NCBI GenBank assembly: GCA_032433765.1
Contig: JAVIAB010000156.1
Location: 87,540,269 to 87,604,268 of the forward strand
From: Megaustenia siamemsis
Lineage: Eukaryota > Mollusca > Gastropoda > Stylommatophora > Ariophantidae
Length of the DNA: 64,000 nucleotides
Direction: 5' to 3'
Part shown: positions 32,425-45,824 of the stretch, one piece after another
How positions within the stretch are numbered: position 1 is the first letter of the stretch
Layout of the letters: each line of letters opens with the position of its first letter
The notes under the pieces: model-generated
Databases searched by the model: none
What the model saw: only the letters and a program-made list of their open reading frames with translations
What the model was told of the DNA's origin: nothing
Program-made: the position numbers and the translations under genes

Positions 32425-35400
32425 TCATCTTGTCAGGCAGGGTTGTGAAGGCTATTGTTTGACACACACACTAGGCCACAGAATGAACAAGTCAGGCCCA
32501 CCGATCCACAGAGTTTTCAATTTTTTTCATGAGTCTTTTCTCTTCCATGTTTTGCCATAGTACAGCCCCAAATGATGTTATGCCATTTTTTATACAGGCT
32601 CTCCATCATGTGATCTCTTGCCAGATATTCCCAGTCATTTTCACAGATGGAGAAGTCATTCAGAGATGATTTACAAATATCTCTAAATCATAGTTTAGGT
32701 CTGCTGATTTGTCTTTTTCTGTGTATTAGCTAACCATATACTATTTGCTTAGGTATGTGGTTTTCTTCCATTCACTGGACATGCCCCAGCCATCTTAACC
32801 TTCGACTTCTGAGCATTGACATGATTGTTAGGGTCTTAGCACATTGCAGGACAGTTAAGTTGGTTATTTTGTCCTGCCATTTGATCTACATATTATTCTG
32901 TTGTGGCATCGCATGTGGAAGATATTTAGTCTTTTTTCATGATTTGAGTATGTTGTGCAGATTGCAGATCCATATAACAGTGTGCAAGCACACAGGTCTG
33001 ATATATTAGGAGTTTGGTCTTTAGTGTTAGTTTCGTGTTGTTCCAGGCCCTTTCTGTGAGTTTGCCGAAAGTTGTAGCTGCCTTACCAATTCAGCTGTTT
33101 ATTTCATCATCAAGAGAAATGGTTGATGTGATTGTGGATCCAAGATACTTGAATTTCTGAACTGACTCAAGTTGACAGTCTTTCAAAGTGATTAATACAG
33201 GCTTGATGTCTCCTTAACTTAGAAGTACTGTTTTCTGAACACTAATAGACAGTTTAAAAAAAGTTACATGCTTTGTCAAGGTTGTCGATCAGTGATTGTA
33301 GGGTGACTTTACTATGAGCGACTAGGGCTGCATCATCAGCAAATAAAAGTTCTTTAAGTAGGGCAACATTTGTTTTTGCTTTCAGTCGTGCTAAGTTGAA
33401 CAGTGAGCCATCTGATCTTGTGCGAATATAAGTGTCTCCTGAGCTGTTTTCGAAGGCATAATTTAGAAGGGCAGCAAAAAAGATGCCAAAAAGGATGGGA
33501 TCGAAGACGCATCCCTGTTTCACTTTGTTGTTGGCTTTAAAACTCTCTGATGAACTCCCATCAAAGTGGATTTTAGCATTCATGTTTTCATGAAAGGACA
33601 TAATCAGCTTAAGTAATTTAGGTGGGCAGCCTGTGTTTTATAACATCCTGTAGAGCCCAGCTCTATTTACTAAGTCGAAAGTCTTCATGAGATCCACAAA
33701 GGCAATATAGAGTGGCATATTTTGTTCTCTGCATTTTTCTTGTAGTTGTCTAAGTGTGAAAATCACATCTATAGCTGATCTCCTGGTTTGGAAACTGCAT
33801 CGAGGCTCAGGAAGAATACGTTCTGCAAGTCTATCTAGGCGTTTTAGGACTACTCTTACAAAAGCCTTGCCGGCTGTGCTAAGAAGAGAGATGCCTCTGT
33901 AGTTATTGCAAATACCCTTAGCTCCTTTGTTTTTTACAGTGGTATAATCTTAGCATTTCTCATATCATGGGGTATTTCTCAGTTTCTCCAGCATTTAATT
34001 AATAGTTTGTATGATGATGATGATGATAGATGTGGAAGTAGTACGTTTAAGTTTTCCTTTAGTATCTCTGTGGGAATGTTGTTGTTTCCTGTAACTTTGC
34101 TGCTTGAGAGGGCATTTATGGCATCAGTAAGTTCGTTTATAGCAGGATCAGCGTCCAGCTCAGTCATAGTAGGTTCAGTGTCCAGTTCAGTCATAGTAGG
34201 TTCAGCATCCAGCTCAGTCATAGTAGGTTCAGTGTCCAGCTCAGCCATAGTAGGTTCAGTGTCCAGCTCAGTCATAGTAGGTTCAGTGTCCAGTTCAGAC
34301 ATTGTAGGATATTTAGGTATTGACTGTGCTAGAAGTGTGTTTGCTGGTCTGTCTTCATGGTAGGTTCAGCGTCCAGCTCAGTCAGTGTAGGATATTTAGG
34401 TATTGACTGTGCTAGAAGTGTATTTGCTGGTCTGTCTTCATGGTATATGTTAGAGTAGTGTTCAACCCATCTTTCCATTTGTTGTCCCTTGTCAGTAATA
34501 GGTTCTCCAAACTTGGATTTTAGGGGGGCTAATTTGGTTATTTTTGGCCCATGGGCCTTTTTCTTATTGTCATGCATGGTTTTTAAGTCATCACGGTCTG
34601 AATCTTTCCATATTTCAGAGCACAAATAGTTTCAGTAGTCATTTGCACATCTTCTTGCTTCACATTGCAGTGTGGCTTGTGCATGTCTAAGTTGGTTCTT
34701 GGTGATTTGATTGGGATTGTTTTTGAAGTTCAGTAGTGCCTTTTTCTTATCAACCAGTAGTGGGTCTAGTCTTGTTGAATTTTCTTTGACCTAGTTGTTT
34801 GAATTGAGAACCTTTTTTGGAGGAAATAGAGCGCAAATATAGATATGTGCTTTCAGAGAGTTCCAGTTGTCATTTGTGCTTGATGAATCTTCTGCTTCTT
34901 CTACAAGTTCTTCAAACATTAGATCTAAAAATATCTTTATTTTATGAGATTTTAGTCGCTGTGATGTTGATCTTGGTTGCAGAAGACTATCTTGATTTAT
35001 AAATGTGAATACTTCTAGCTATGATCTTACTGATGATGAGAGCATGGTCTGTATTGCACTCTGTGCTATGTTATGCTCATGTTATTCTGATGTTGTTTAA
35101 AGACTGTCTACATGTGAGAACTAGGTCTAGTTGCTGCCAGTGACCACTTCTAGCATGACACGTTGTTGACTTATGTTTTACATTAAAGTAAATATTAGTT
35201 ACACACAGATGATTGTCTGAACAGAATTCTAGGAGTCTCTGGTAATTTTTGTTGACTTTTCCAATGCCATGACGACCTAGGCATGTTGGTCAAGATTGTT
35301 GATCAGATCCTGTGCGTGTGTTGAAGTCATCAAGTATATATAATAGCTCGTCTTTTGCAAGTGAGTCTATGATCATCTGAAGTTGTTGGTATAAATTGTC

Positions 35401-35785
35401 TTTCTCTTCGCCTGATGCAGCAAATCAGCTATCTGTGAATCCTTTAGGTGTGGTTATGTGGTTTATATGTTTGTTATGTACATCGAAACCTACTCCATGG
35501 AAACAGCTTTTCAGGGCTTAGGCCTTGCCAGAAAAAAAGTATAATTTTCTTCCTTTACAGAACCACAGTTTGAGAGTCTTGTTTCTTGAAGGGCTGCAAT
35601 ATTGACATGTAGCCTATTTAGTTCTTTGTCTATGAGGGCTGTTGTTCTAATTTGTCCTTCTTTCAGTGTCTTAACTTTAACAAGTCCAGGGCACATGGTC
35701 CTTATGCTCCATGTGCCAAGTTTACACTTTGGTGCTTTCTTCCTCATTTCACTAATGCCTACTAGGCCTACTCTGCCTGGGCACA
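32425..35785 (-). mobile_element. LINE with endonuclease and RT, nearly full length, degraded
   Basis: On the - strand from about 35770: endonuclease start (LGTWSIRTM near 35700, AALQETRL near 35590), a linker with an in-frame 27-bp repeat (34140-34310), RT with ISSKV/NNIPTEIL near 34060-34110, KQGCVFDPILFGIFF near 33470-33530 and FADDAALVAH near 33305-33345, then the thumb and C-terminal end to about 32430. Many stops and shifts are present. It lies inside the 34-bp array, and its 5' side adjoins the 31-bp repeats at 35786-36050. The clade was not resolved. Confidence 0.82.
34140..34310 (-). repeat. In-frame 27-bp repeat within LINE coding region
   Basis: About six copies coding for MTELDTEPT-like nonapeptides just before the RT domain. 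Confidence 0.9.
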
Positions 35786-36050
35786 CAATATGGAGATAGT
35801 GCTTTACCCACTCACACAATATGGAGATAGTGCTTTACCCACTCACACATGGAGATAGTGCTTTACCCAGTCACACAATATGGAGATAGTGCTTTGCCCA
35901 CTCACACAATATGGAGATAGTGCTTTACCCACTCACACAATATGGAGATAGTGCTTTACCCACTCACACAATATGGAGATAGTGCTTTACCCACTCACAC
36001 ATTATGGAGATAGTGCTTTACCCAGTCACACTATACCCCTCTCGACTTCA
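35786..36050 (-). repeat. 31-bp tandem repeat at the 5' end of the LINE
   Basis: Eight or nine copies of a unit containing GTGGGTAAAGCACTATCTCC on the - strand. The last copy continues directly into the LINE 5' sequence near 35770, so the array may be its 5' untranslated region. Confidence 0.9.
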
Positions 36051-36059
36051 TTTCAAGAA

Positions 36060-36132
36060 GACTCCTTCAATGCCCCTAGAAATGTTTACATCACTCACCT
36101 ACAATGCCCCTAGAAATGTTTACATCACTCAC
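36060..36132 (-). repeat. 34-bp splice-donor minisatellite, copies at the exon border
   Basis: Two units that begin right after the true exon end: one ends in TGTAG|GTGAGT and the next in TTGAAG|GAGTCT. They are the link between the exon border and the larger arrays at 31771-32415 and 28495-29580. Confidence 0.9.
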
Positions 36133-36227
36133 CTTCAATGCCCCTAGAAATGATTTCATCAAATGAAAGTCCGCACCACCATGCCCTCCCATCAACTCTG
36201 GGTGGTTACTTCTGATATTGTAGTTGG
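36133..36227 (-). CDS. Gfo/Idh/MocA-family oxidoreductase, penultimate exon
   Basis: 95 bp on the - strand, between the acceptor CTTCTAACAG and the donor AAG|GTGAGT. It enters in phase 1 (two bases complete a codon) and leaves in phase 0, matching its two neighbours. The product includes HPELMGGHGGADFHLMKSF, the conserved HGG-D--LM--F segment of the C-terminal domain of this oxidoreductase family. The last ten codons (SFLGALK and donor) are the template of the 34-bp minisatellite. The upstream intron is 22,801 bp. Confidence 0.87.
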
Positions 36228-36429
36228 CTGTTAGAAGTGGAATGATTCAAAACATTCATTAAAAAAATAACAGAACAATATTTGGGGCATGCAATAAAAC
36301 ATGTTCTACTTCTGTAGCAGACACCTATAGATAGTCATCATAACAATTTAAAGAAATCAACCGAAATTGCTATACAGTTTACCCTTTGTAAATGACTCAT
36401 GATGATGGTCATGTCAACCTGTTTTTTTT

Positions 36430-36720
36430 CATAGCTGGGCACTTCTGCAGCAGGTGTTTAATGGAGACACTTCTGTGACAGGTGTTTAGGGGAGACACTT
36501 CTGTAGCAGGTGTTTAATGGAGACACTTCTGTGACAGGTGTTTAGGGGAGACACTTCTGTAGCAGGTGTTTAATGGAGACACTTTTGAAGCAGGTATTTA
36601 ATGGAAACACTTCTGCAGCAGGTGTTTAATGGAGACACTTCTGTAACAGGTGTTTAGTGGAGACACTTCTGCAGCAGGTGTTTAATGGAGACAATTCTGA
36701 AGCAGGTGTTTAACTCTTTC
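36430..36720 (+). repeat. 28-bp minisatellite, first block
   Basis: Copies of GCAGGTGTTTAATGGAGACA plus CTTCTGTA with small variants. It continues into the duplicated segment below. Confidence 0.93.
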
Positions 36721-37407
36721 CGTAAGAAGCTTTTTATGGACGCAACGGAAGAGATTTCAGAGATAAAATTGTTCATGGTTTTAAGAATCAATCTCTCTCT
36801 CTCTCTCTGCGATCAAGACCCAATCAGAGTAGGATTCCAGACTCTCTCATGAAGTCAGCTGTCTGTTTAAGCGAATCGACTGCCCTATATAGTTTCTCCT
36901 CCAGGCAGGTGGGCGTGGACCACATTGTTCTTCTCAGGTCTGCGTACTGGGGGCAATCCTGTCTCTTTGGGGTATTTGCACCGTGTTTTGCTTGCCATAT
37001 GCTGCTTTCACTGGAGCAATTAGGAATCTAAAGGGAGCGAAATTGTGCATACAACATTTTTGTGTGCTACGTTATCATAATGATGGTGATGGTCTATTCA
37101 CCAACTTACTACAATTACTACAGCTTGGGCAGATGGTGCTCATAAGCCTGGGAGGGCCGACCATCTAAGGGTAGAATCCCCCTACAGGAAAGACAATCTG
37201 CTGCCTTGCAGGAAGATTGGGGACAATCAAAGGCTAAGGAAAGCAAACCTGAATAAAATGCTGGCTAAAATCAGATGCACTGGGCCACTGGCGCAACGTA
37301 TTAACAAGAATCAATCTACATATTTATATTTTTCTAACATATATATATCATATATATATATCATATATATATCATATATATTGATTCTTTAAAAAGTCAT
37401 ATTAAAG

Positions 37408-37459
<52 letters not shown>

Positions 37460-38856
37460 CTTGTTAGATAATTAAACAAGGTATTAGATTTCACCAATAT
37501 CAAGATGATACAATACGTGTAAAAAGAATATGGTTTGATGGCATTCAAACTAATCAAATTGAGCGTGGTGCACTATGCGGCGAAACGTATGTTGCCAAAA
37601 TCGGTGTGGTATACAGTGCGGCAAAACGTACGGAGAGTTAATGGAGGACGCTTCTGAAGCAGGTGTTTAATGGGGAGACTTCTTTGGCAGGTGTTCAATG
37701 GAGGCACTTCTGCAGCAGGTGTTTAATGGAGACACTTCTGAAGCAGGTGTTTAATGGAGACACTTCTGTGACAGGTGTTTGTTTCATGGAGGCACTTATT
37801 TAGCAGGTGTTCAATGGGGACACTTCAGTAGCAGGTGTTTAATGGAGACTCTTCTGTGACAGGTGTTTGTTTCATGGAGGCACTTATTTAGCAGGTGTTC
37901 AATGGGGACACTTCAGTAGCAGATGTTTAATGGGGACACTTCTGTGACAGGTGTCAGTTTCGTGGAGACACTTATTTAGCAGGTGTTCAATGGAGACACT
38001 TCTGTAGCAGGTGTTTAATGGAGACACTTTTGAAGCAGGTATTTAATGGAAACACTTCTGCAGCAGGTGTTTAATGGAGACACTTCTGTAACAGGTGTTT
38101 AGTGGAGACACTTCTGCAGCAGGTGTTTAATGGAGACAATTCTGAAGCAGGTGTTTAACTCTTTCCGTAAGAAGCTTTTTATGGACGCAACGGAAGAGAT
38201 TTCAGAGATAAAATTATTCATGGTTTTAAGAATCAATCTCTCTCTCTCTCTCTCTCTGCGATCAAGACCCAATCAGAGTAGGATTCCAGACTCTCTCATG
38301 AAGTCAGCTGTCTGTTTAAGCGAATCGACTGCCCTATATAGTTTCTCCTCCAGGCAGGTGGGCGTGGACCACATTGTTCTTCTCAGGTCTGCGTACTGGG
38401 GGCAATCCTGTCTCTTTGGGGTATTTGCACCGTGTTTTGCTTGCTGTATGCTGCTTTCACTGGAGCAATTAGGAATCTAAAGGGAGCGAAATTGTGCATA
38501 CAACATTTTTGTGTGCTACGTTATCATAATGATGGTGATGGTCTATTCACCAACTTACTACAATTACTACAGCTTGGGCAGATGGTGCTCATAAGCCTGG
38601 GAGGGCCGACCATCTAAGGGTAGAATCCCCCTACAGGAAAGACAATCTGCTGCCTTGCAGGAAGATTGGGGACAATCAAAGGCTAAGGAAAGCAAACCTG
38701 AATAAAATGCTGGCTAAAATCAGATGCACTGGGCCACTGGCGCAACGTATTAACAAGAATCAATCTACATATTTATATTTTTCTAACATATATATATCAT
38801 ATATATATATCATATATATATCATATATACTGATTCTTTAAAAAGTCATATTAAAG

Positions 38857-38908
<52 letters not shown>

Positions 38909-39437
38909 CTTGTTAGATAATTAAACAAGGTATTAGATTTCACCAATATCAAGATGATACAATACGTGTAAAAGAATATGGTTTGATGGCATTCACACTA
39001 ATCAAATTGAGCGTGGTGCACTATGCGGCGAAACGTATGTTGCCAAAATCGGTGTGGTATACAGTGCGGCAAAACGTACGGAGAGTTAATGGAGGACGCT
39101 TCTGAAGCAGGTGTTTAATGGGGAGACTTCTTTGGCAGGTGTTCAATGGAGGCACTTCTGCAGCAGGTGTTTAATGGAGACACTTCTGAAGCAGGTGTTT
39201 AATGGAGACACTTCTGTGACAGGTGTTTGTTTCATGGAGGCACTTATTTAGCAGGTGTTCAATGGGGACACTTCAGTAGCAGGTGTTTAATGGAGACTCT
39301 TCTGTGACAGGTGTTTGTTTCATGGAGGCACTTATTTAGCAGGTGTTCAATGGGGACACTTCAGTAGCAGATGTTTAATGGGGACACTTCTGTGACAGGT
39401 GTCAGTTTCGTGGAGACACTTATTTAGCAGGTGTTCA
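36548..39437 (+). repeat. Tandem duplication of a 1,445-bp segment
   Basis: 36548-37992 and 37993-39437 are near-identical. Each contains 28-bp repeats, a CT run, a LINE 3'-end scrap, an AT palindrome (near 37335-37460 and 38785-38906) and an unidentified stretch. Differences are single bases and microsatellite lengths. Confidence 0.93.
36825..37005 (-). mobile_element. LINE 3'-end fragment (also at 38272-38450)
   Basis: On the - strand this reads CPQYADLRRTMWSTP and SLKQTADFMRESGILL followed by a stop, which resembles the zinc-knuckle tail of LINE RT proteins. It is present in both copies of the 1,445-bp duplication. Confidence 0.6.
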
Positions 39438-39880
39438 ATGGGGACACTTCAGTAGCAGATGTTTAATGGAGACACTTCTGTGACAGGTGTTTGTTTCATG
39501 GAGGCACTTATTTAGTAGGTGTTCAATGGGGACACTTCAGTAGCAGGTGTTCAATGGGGACACTTCAGTAGCAGGTGTTCAATGGGGACACTTCAGTGGC
39601 AGGTGTTTAATGGAGACACTTCTGTGACAGGTGTTTACTGGAGACAATTCTGTGACAGGTGTTTACTGGAGACAATTCTGTGACAGGTGTTTACTGGAGA
39701 CAATTCTGTGACAGGTGTTTACTGGAGACAATTCTGTGACAGGTGTTTACTGGAGACAATTCTGTGACAGGTGTTTACTGGAGACAATTCTGTGACAGGT
39801 GTTTACTGGAGACAATTCTGTGACAGGTGTTTACTGGAGACAATTCTGTGACAGGTGTTTACTGGAGACAATTCTGTAGC
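37630..39880 (+). repeat. 28-bp minisatellite, second and third blocks
   Basis: The same 28-bp family as 36430-36720, flanking the second duplicated unit. The last part (about 39600-39875) is a very uniform run of about ten CAGGTGTTTACTGGAGACAA copies. Confidence 0.93.
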
Positions 39881-40004
39881 ATGTTGAGAGTCATTTTGCC
39901 AGTACCACAACAACTGAACAAAAGAATCAAACTCATTGTAATGAGGGCAAATGATAGCTCAGTCCTCAACATTGAGAGATTCTTTAGCTTACTGGCTACT
40001 ATGT

Positions 40005-41740
40005 CACCATGTAGTCCCATACGTGCATCATCATCATGTCACTGTGTAGTCCCATATGTGCATCAACATTATGTCATTGTGTAGTCCCATATGTGCATCA
40101 TCATGTCATTGTGTAGTCCCATATGTGCATCATCATCATGTCACTGTGTAGTCCCATATGTGTATCATCATCATGTCACTGTGTAGTCCCATATGTGCAT
40201 CATCATCATGTCACTGTGTAGTCCCATATGTGCATCATCATGTCATTGTGTAATCCCATATGTGCATCATCATGTCATTGTGTAGTCCCATATGTGCATC
40301 ATCATGTCACTGTGTAGTCCCATATGTGCATCATCATAATGTCACTGTGTAGTCCCATATGTGCATCATCATGTCATTGTGTAGTCCCATATGTGCATCA
40401 TCATCATGTCACCATGTAGTCCCATATGTGCATCATCATGTCATTGTGTAGTCCCATATGTGCATCATCATGTCATTGTGTAGTCCCATATGTGCATCAT
40501 CATGTCATTGTGTAGTCCCATATGTGCATCATCATGTCATTGTGTAGTCCCATATGGGCATCATCATGTCACTGTGTAGTCCCATATGTGCATCATCATC
40601 ATGTCACCATGTAGTCCCATATGTGCATCATCATGTCATTGTGTAGTCCCATATGTGCATCATCATCATGTCATTGTGTAGTCCCATATGTGCATCATCA
40701 TCATGTCACCATGTAGTCCCATATGTGCATCATCATGTCATTGTGTAGTCCCATATGTGCATCATCATGTCATTGTGTAGTCCCATATGTGCATCATCAT
40801 GTCATTGTGTAGTCCCATATGTGCATCATCATGTCACTGTGTAGTCCCATATGTGTATCATCATCATGTCACTGTGTAGTCCCATATGTGCATCATCATC
40901 ATGTCACTGTGTAGTCCCAAATGTGCATCATCATGTCATTGTGTAGTCCCATATGTGCATCATCATGTCATTGTGTAGTCCCATATGTGCATCATCATGT
41001 CACTGTGTAGTCCCATATGTGCATCATCATCATGTCACCGTGTAGTCTCATATGTGCATCATCATCATGTCACCATGTAGTCCCATATGTGCATCATCAT
41101 GTCATTGTGTAGTCCCATATGTGCATCATCATGTCATTGTGTAGTCCCATATGTGCATTATCATGTCATTGTGTAGTCCCATATGTGCATCATCATGTCA
41201 CTGTGTAGTCCCATATGTGCATCATCATGTCATTGTGTAGTCCCATATGTGCATCATCATGTCATTGTGTAGTCCCATATGTGCATCATCATCATGTCAT
41301 TGTGTAGTCCCATATGTGCATCATCATCATGTCACCATGTAGTCCCATATGTGCATCATCATGTCATTGTGTAGTCCCATATGTGCATCATCATGTCATT
41401 GTGTAGTCCCATATGTGCATCATCATGTCATTGTGTAGTCCCATATGTGCATCATCATGTCATTGTGTAGTCCCATATGTGCATCATCATGTCATTGTGT
41501 AGTCCCATATGTGCATCATCATGTCATTGTGTAGTCCCATATGTGCATCATCATGTCACCGTGTAGTCCCATATATGCATCATCATGTCATTGTGTAGTC
41601 CCATATGTGCATCATCATGTCATTGTGTAGTCCCATATGTGCATCATCATCATGTCATTGTGTAGTCCCATATCTATGCCAACATCATGTCATTGTGTAG
41701 TCCCATATGTGCATCATCATCATGTCATTGTGTAGTCCCA
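40005..41740 (+). repeat. 32/35-bp satellite array
   Basis: About 52 copies of CATATGTGCATCATCATGTC plus ATTGTGTAGTCC, with or without an extra ATC. Intronic. Confidence 0.97.
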
Positions 41741-42279
41741 TATCTATGCCAACATCATCAACCACTATGTCCTTTCTAAACAAAAAAACCAACAGACTTG
41801 AATATTTGCTCAGCTGTAAAGCTGTTCTCCTTACTGGTGTCTTCAGATCCAGGCAGCTGCTTGAAGATCTGATACCTTCAGATGTTCTGCTGATGTGCTT
41901 ACCAAACACAGTCTATTACTGCCTTCTAGAAAGAGGGGAATGTATTGAAGACAGTGTATAGTGACAGCTTTACAGACTACATAGTGTATAGTAAAAACTT
42001 TACATAAAAGGTCAAAGGCAATAAAGTGTATGGTAAAAACTTTACATAAAAGGTAAAAGGCAATAAAGTGTATGGTGACAGCTTTACATAAAAGGACAAA
42101 ACAGACTATAGTTAAGGATGGGTGAACCTACGAACTGTTGACTGGGATCTTGTCTTTAATTGTCCAACTCATTAACCACAGAACTTCTGTGACTTGTATG
42201 ATGGTTTAATTAGATCAATGGCTATGCATACACCCAGCTCACTTTTACAGTTTTCCACTTCTGTTTATTTTCCGAATAG
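41741..42279. other. Unassigned intron sequence with a short 45-bp repeat
   Basis: 41985-42105 holds about three copies of a 45-bp unit (ACATAAAAGG, AATAAAGTGTATGG). A + strand ORF at 41707-41961 has no recognisable domain. Confidence 0.5.
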
Positions 42280-45200
42280 TTGCTCCAATCTCAACATCAA
42301 TCACTGCTTTAATCTCCACATCAATCACTGCTCCAATCTCCTCACCAATCACTGCACCAATCTCCACATCAATCACTGCTCCAATCTCCACATCAATCAC
42401 TGCTCCAATCTAAACATCAATCACTGCTCCAATTTCCTCACCAATCACTGCACCAATCTCTACATCAATCACTGCTTCAATCTCCACATCAATCACTGCT
42501 CCAATCTCCACATCAATCACTACACCAATCTCCACATCAATCACTGCTCCAATCTCCTCATCAATCACTGCTCCAATCTCCACATCAATCACTGCTGCAA
42601 TTTCCACATCAATCACTGCATCAATCACTGTTCAAATCTCCACATCAATCACTACACCAATCTCCACATCAATCACTGCACCAATATCCACATCAATCAC
42701 TACACCAATCTCCACACCAATCACTACACTAATCTCCACATCAATCACTACACCAATCTCCACATCAATCACTACACCAATCTCCACACCAATCACTACA
42801 CTATTCTCCACACCAATCACTACACCAATCTCCACATCAATCACTACACCAATCTCCACATCAATCACTACACCAATCTCCACACCAATCACTACACCAA
42901 TCTCCACATATTCACTACACCAATCTCCACATCAATCACTGCTCCATTCTACTCACCAATCACTGCACCAATCTCCACATCAATCACTGCTCCAATCTCC
43001 ACATCAATCACTGCACCAATCTCCACATCAATCACTGCACCAATCTCCACATCAATCACTACACCAATCTCCACATCAATCACTACACCAATCTCCACAT
43101 CAATCACTACGCCAATCTCCACATCAATCACTGCACCAATCTCCACACCAATCACTACACCAACCACTACACCAATCTCCACATCAATCACTACACCAAT
43201 CTCCACACCAATCACTACACCGATCTCCACATCAATCACTACACCAATCTCCACACTAATCACTACACCAATCTCCACATCAATCACTACACCAATCTCC
43301 ACACCAATCACTACACCAATCTCCACATTAATCACTACACCAATCTCCACACCAATCTCCACATCAATCACTACACCAATCTCTACACCAATTACTACAC
43401 CAATTTCCACATAAATCACTGCACCAATCTCCACATCAATCACTGCTATAATCTCCTCATCAATCACTGCTCCAATCTCCACATCAATCACTGCTGCAAT
43501 TTCCACATCAATCACTGTTCCAATCTCCACAACAATCACTGCATCAATCTCCAGACCAATCACTGTTCAAATCTCCACATCAATCACTACACCAATCTCC
43601 ACATGAATCACTACATCAATCTCCACATCAATCACTACACCAATCTCCACACCAATCACTACACCAATCTCCACACCAATCACTACACCAACCACTACAC
43701 CAATCTCCACATCAATCACTACACCAATCTCCACATCAATCACTACACCACCAATCTCCACACCAATCACTACACCAATCTCCACATCAATCACTACACC
43801 AATCTCCACACTAATCTCCACATCAATCACTACACCAATCTCCACGCCAATCACTACACCAATCTCCACATCAATCACTACACCAATCTCCACATAAATC
43901 ACTGCACCAATCTCCACATCAATCACTGTTCCAATCTCCACAACAATCACTGCTCCAATCTCCACATCAATCACTGCACCAATCTCCACATCAATCACTG
44001 CTCCAATCTCCTCATCAATCACTGCTCCAATCTCCACATCAATCACTGCTGCAATTTCCACATCAATCACTGTTCCAATCTCCACACCAATCACTACACC
44101 AATCTCCACATTAATCACTACACCAATCTCCACACCAATCACTACACCAATCTCCACATCAATCACTACACCAATCTCTAAACCAATCTCCACATAAATA
44201 ACTGCACCAATCTCCACATCAATCACTGTTCCAATCTCCACAAAAATCACTGCTCCAATCTCCACATCAATCACTGCACCAATCTCCACATCAATCACTG
44301 CTCCAATCTCCTCATCAATCACTGCTCCAATCTCCACATCAATCACTGCTGCAATTTCCACATCAATCACTGTTCCAATCTCCACAACAATCACTGCATC
44401 AATCTCCACACCAATCACTGTTCAAATTTCCACATCAATCACTACACCAATCTCCACATAAACCACTGCACCAATCTCCACATCAATCACTGTTCCAATC
44501 TCCACAACAATCACTGCTCCAATCTCCACATCAATCACTGCACCAATCTCCACATCAATCACTGCTCCAATCTCCTCATCAATCACGGCTCCAATCTCCA
44601 CATCAATCACTGCTGCAATTTCCACATCAATCACTGTTCCAATCTCCACACCAATCACCACATCAATCACTGCTCCAATCTCCACATCAATCACTGCACC
44701 AATCTCCACATCAATTACTGCTCCAATCTCTTCATCAATCACTGTTCCAATCTCCACAACAATCACTGCATCAATCTCCACACCAATCACTGTTCAAATC
44801 TCCACATCAATCACTACAATAGTCTCTACATCAATCACTGCACCAATCTCCACATCAATCACTACTCCAATCTCCACACCAATCACTACACCAATCTCCA
44901 CATCAATCACTACACCAATCTCCACATCAATCGCTACACCAATCTCCACAACAATCACTACACCAATCTTCACACCAATCTCCACATCAATCACTGCTCC
45001 AATCTCCACATCAATCACTGCACCAATCTCCACATCAATCACTGTTCCAATCTCCACAACAATCACTGCTCCAATCTCCACATCAATCACTACACCAATC
45101 TCCACATCAATCACTACACCAATCTCCACATCAATCATTACACCAATCTCCACATCAATCACTACACCAATCTCCACATCAATCACTACACCAATCTCCA

Positions 45201-45330
45201 CATCAATCACTGCACCAATCTCCACACCAATCACTGTTCAAATCTCCACATCAATCACTACACCAATCTCCACATCAATCACTACACCAGTCTCCACATC
45301 AATCACTACACCAATCTCCACACCAATCAG
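42280..45330 (+). repeat. 24-bp satellite array
   Basis: About 125 copies of CAATCTCCACATCAATCACT plus ACAC or variants. The period is a multiple of three with few stop codons, so long ORFs exist on both strands (for example tetrapeptide NHCT-, PIST- and VIDVEIG-type products). These are artefacts of periodicity. Confidence 0.97.
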
Positions 45331-45824
45331 TGCACCAATCTCCACACCAATCAGTGCACCAATCTCCACATCAATCACTGCTCCAATCTCCACATCAATC
45401 AATGCTCCAATCTGCACATCAATCACTGCACCAATCTCCACACCAATCTCTGCACCAATCTCAGCATCAATCACTGCACCAATCACATCACCAATCACAG
45501 CAAAAATCACTGCACCAATCCCATAACCAATCTCTGCACCAATCACATCACCAATCTCAGCACCAATCACTGCACCAATCCCATAACCAATCTCAGCACC
45601 AATCACTGCACCAATTACATCACCAATCACATCACCAATCTCAGCACCAATCACTGCACCAATCACATCACCAATCTCAGCACCAATCACATCACCAATC
45701 TCAGCACCAATCAATCACATCACTAATCACTGCACCAATCACATCACCAATCTCAGCACCAATCACTGCATCAATCACATCACCAATCTCAGCAACAATC
45801 ACTGCACCAATCACATCACCAATC

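Noticed and set aside
36849..37031. 60-codon ORF with Cys and Phe, duplicated at 38297-38480
   Set aside because: The opposite strand reads as a LINE C-terminal tail, which explains the sequence better.
41707..41961. 84-codon ORF as a possible exon of the oxidoreductase
   Set aside because: It is on the wrong strand, has no family similarity, and the gene's phases close without it.
42194..43414. ORF of 406 codons, + strand, NHCT/PIST repeats
   Set aside because: It is the 24-bp satellite read in a frame without stops.
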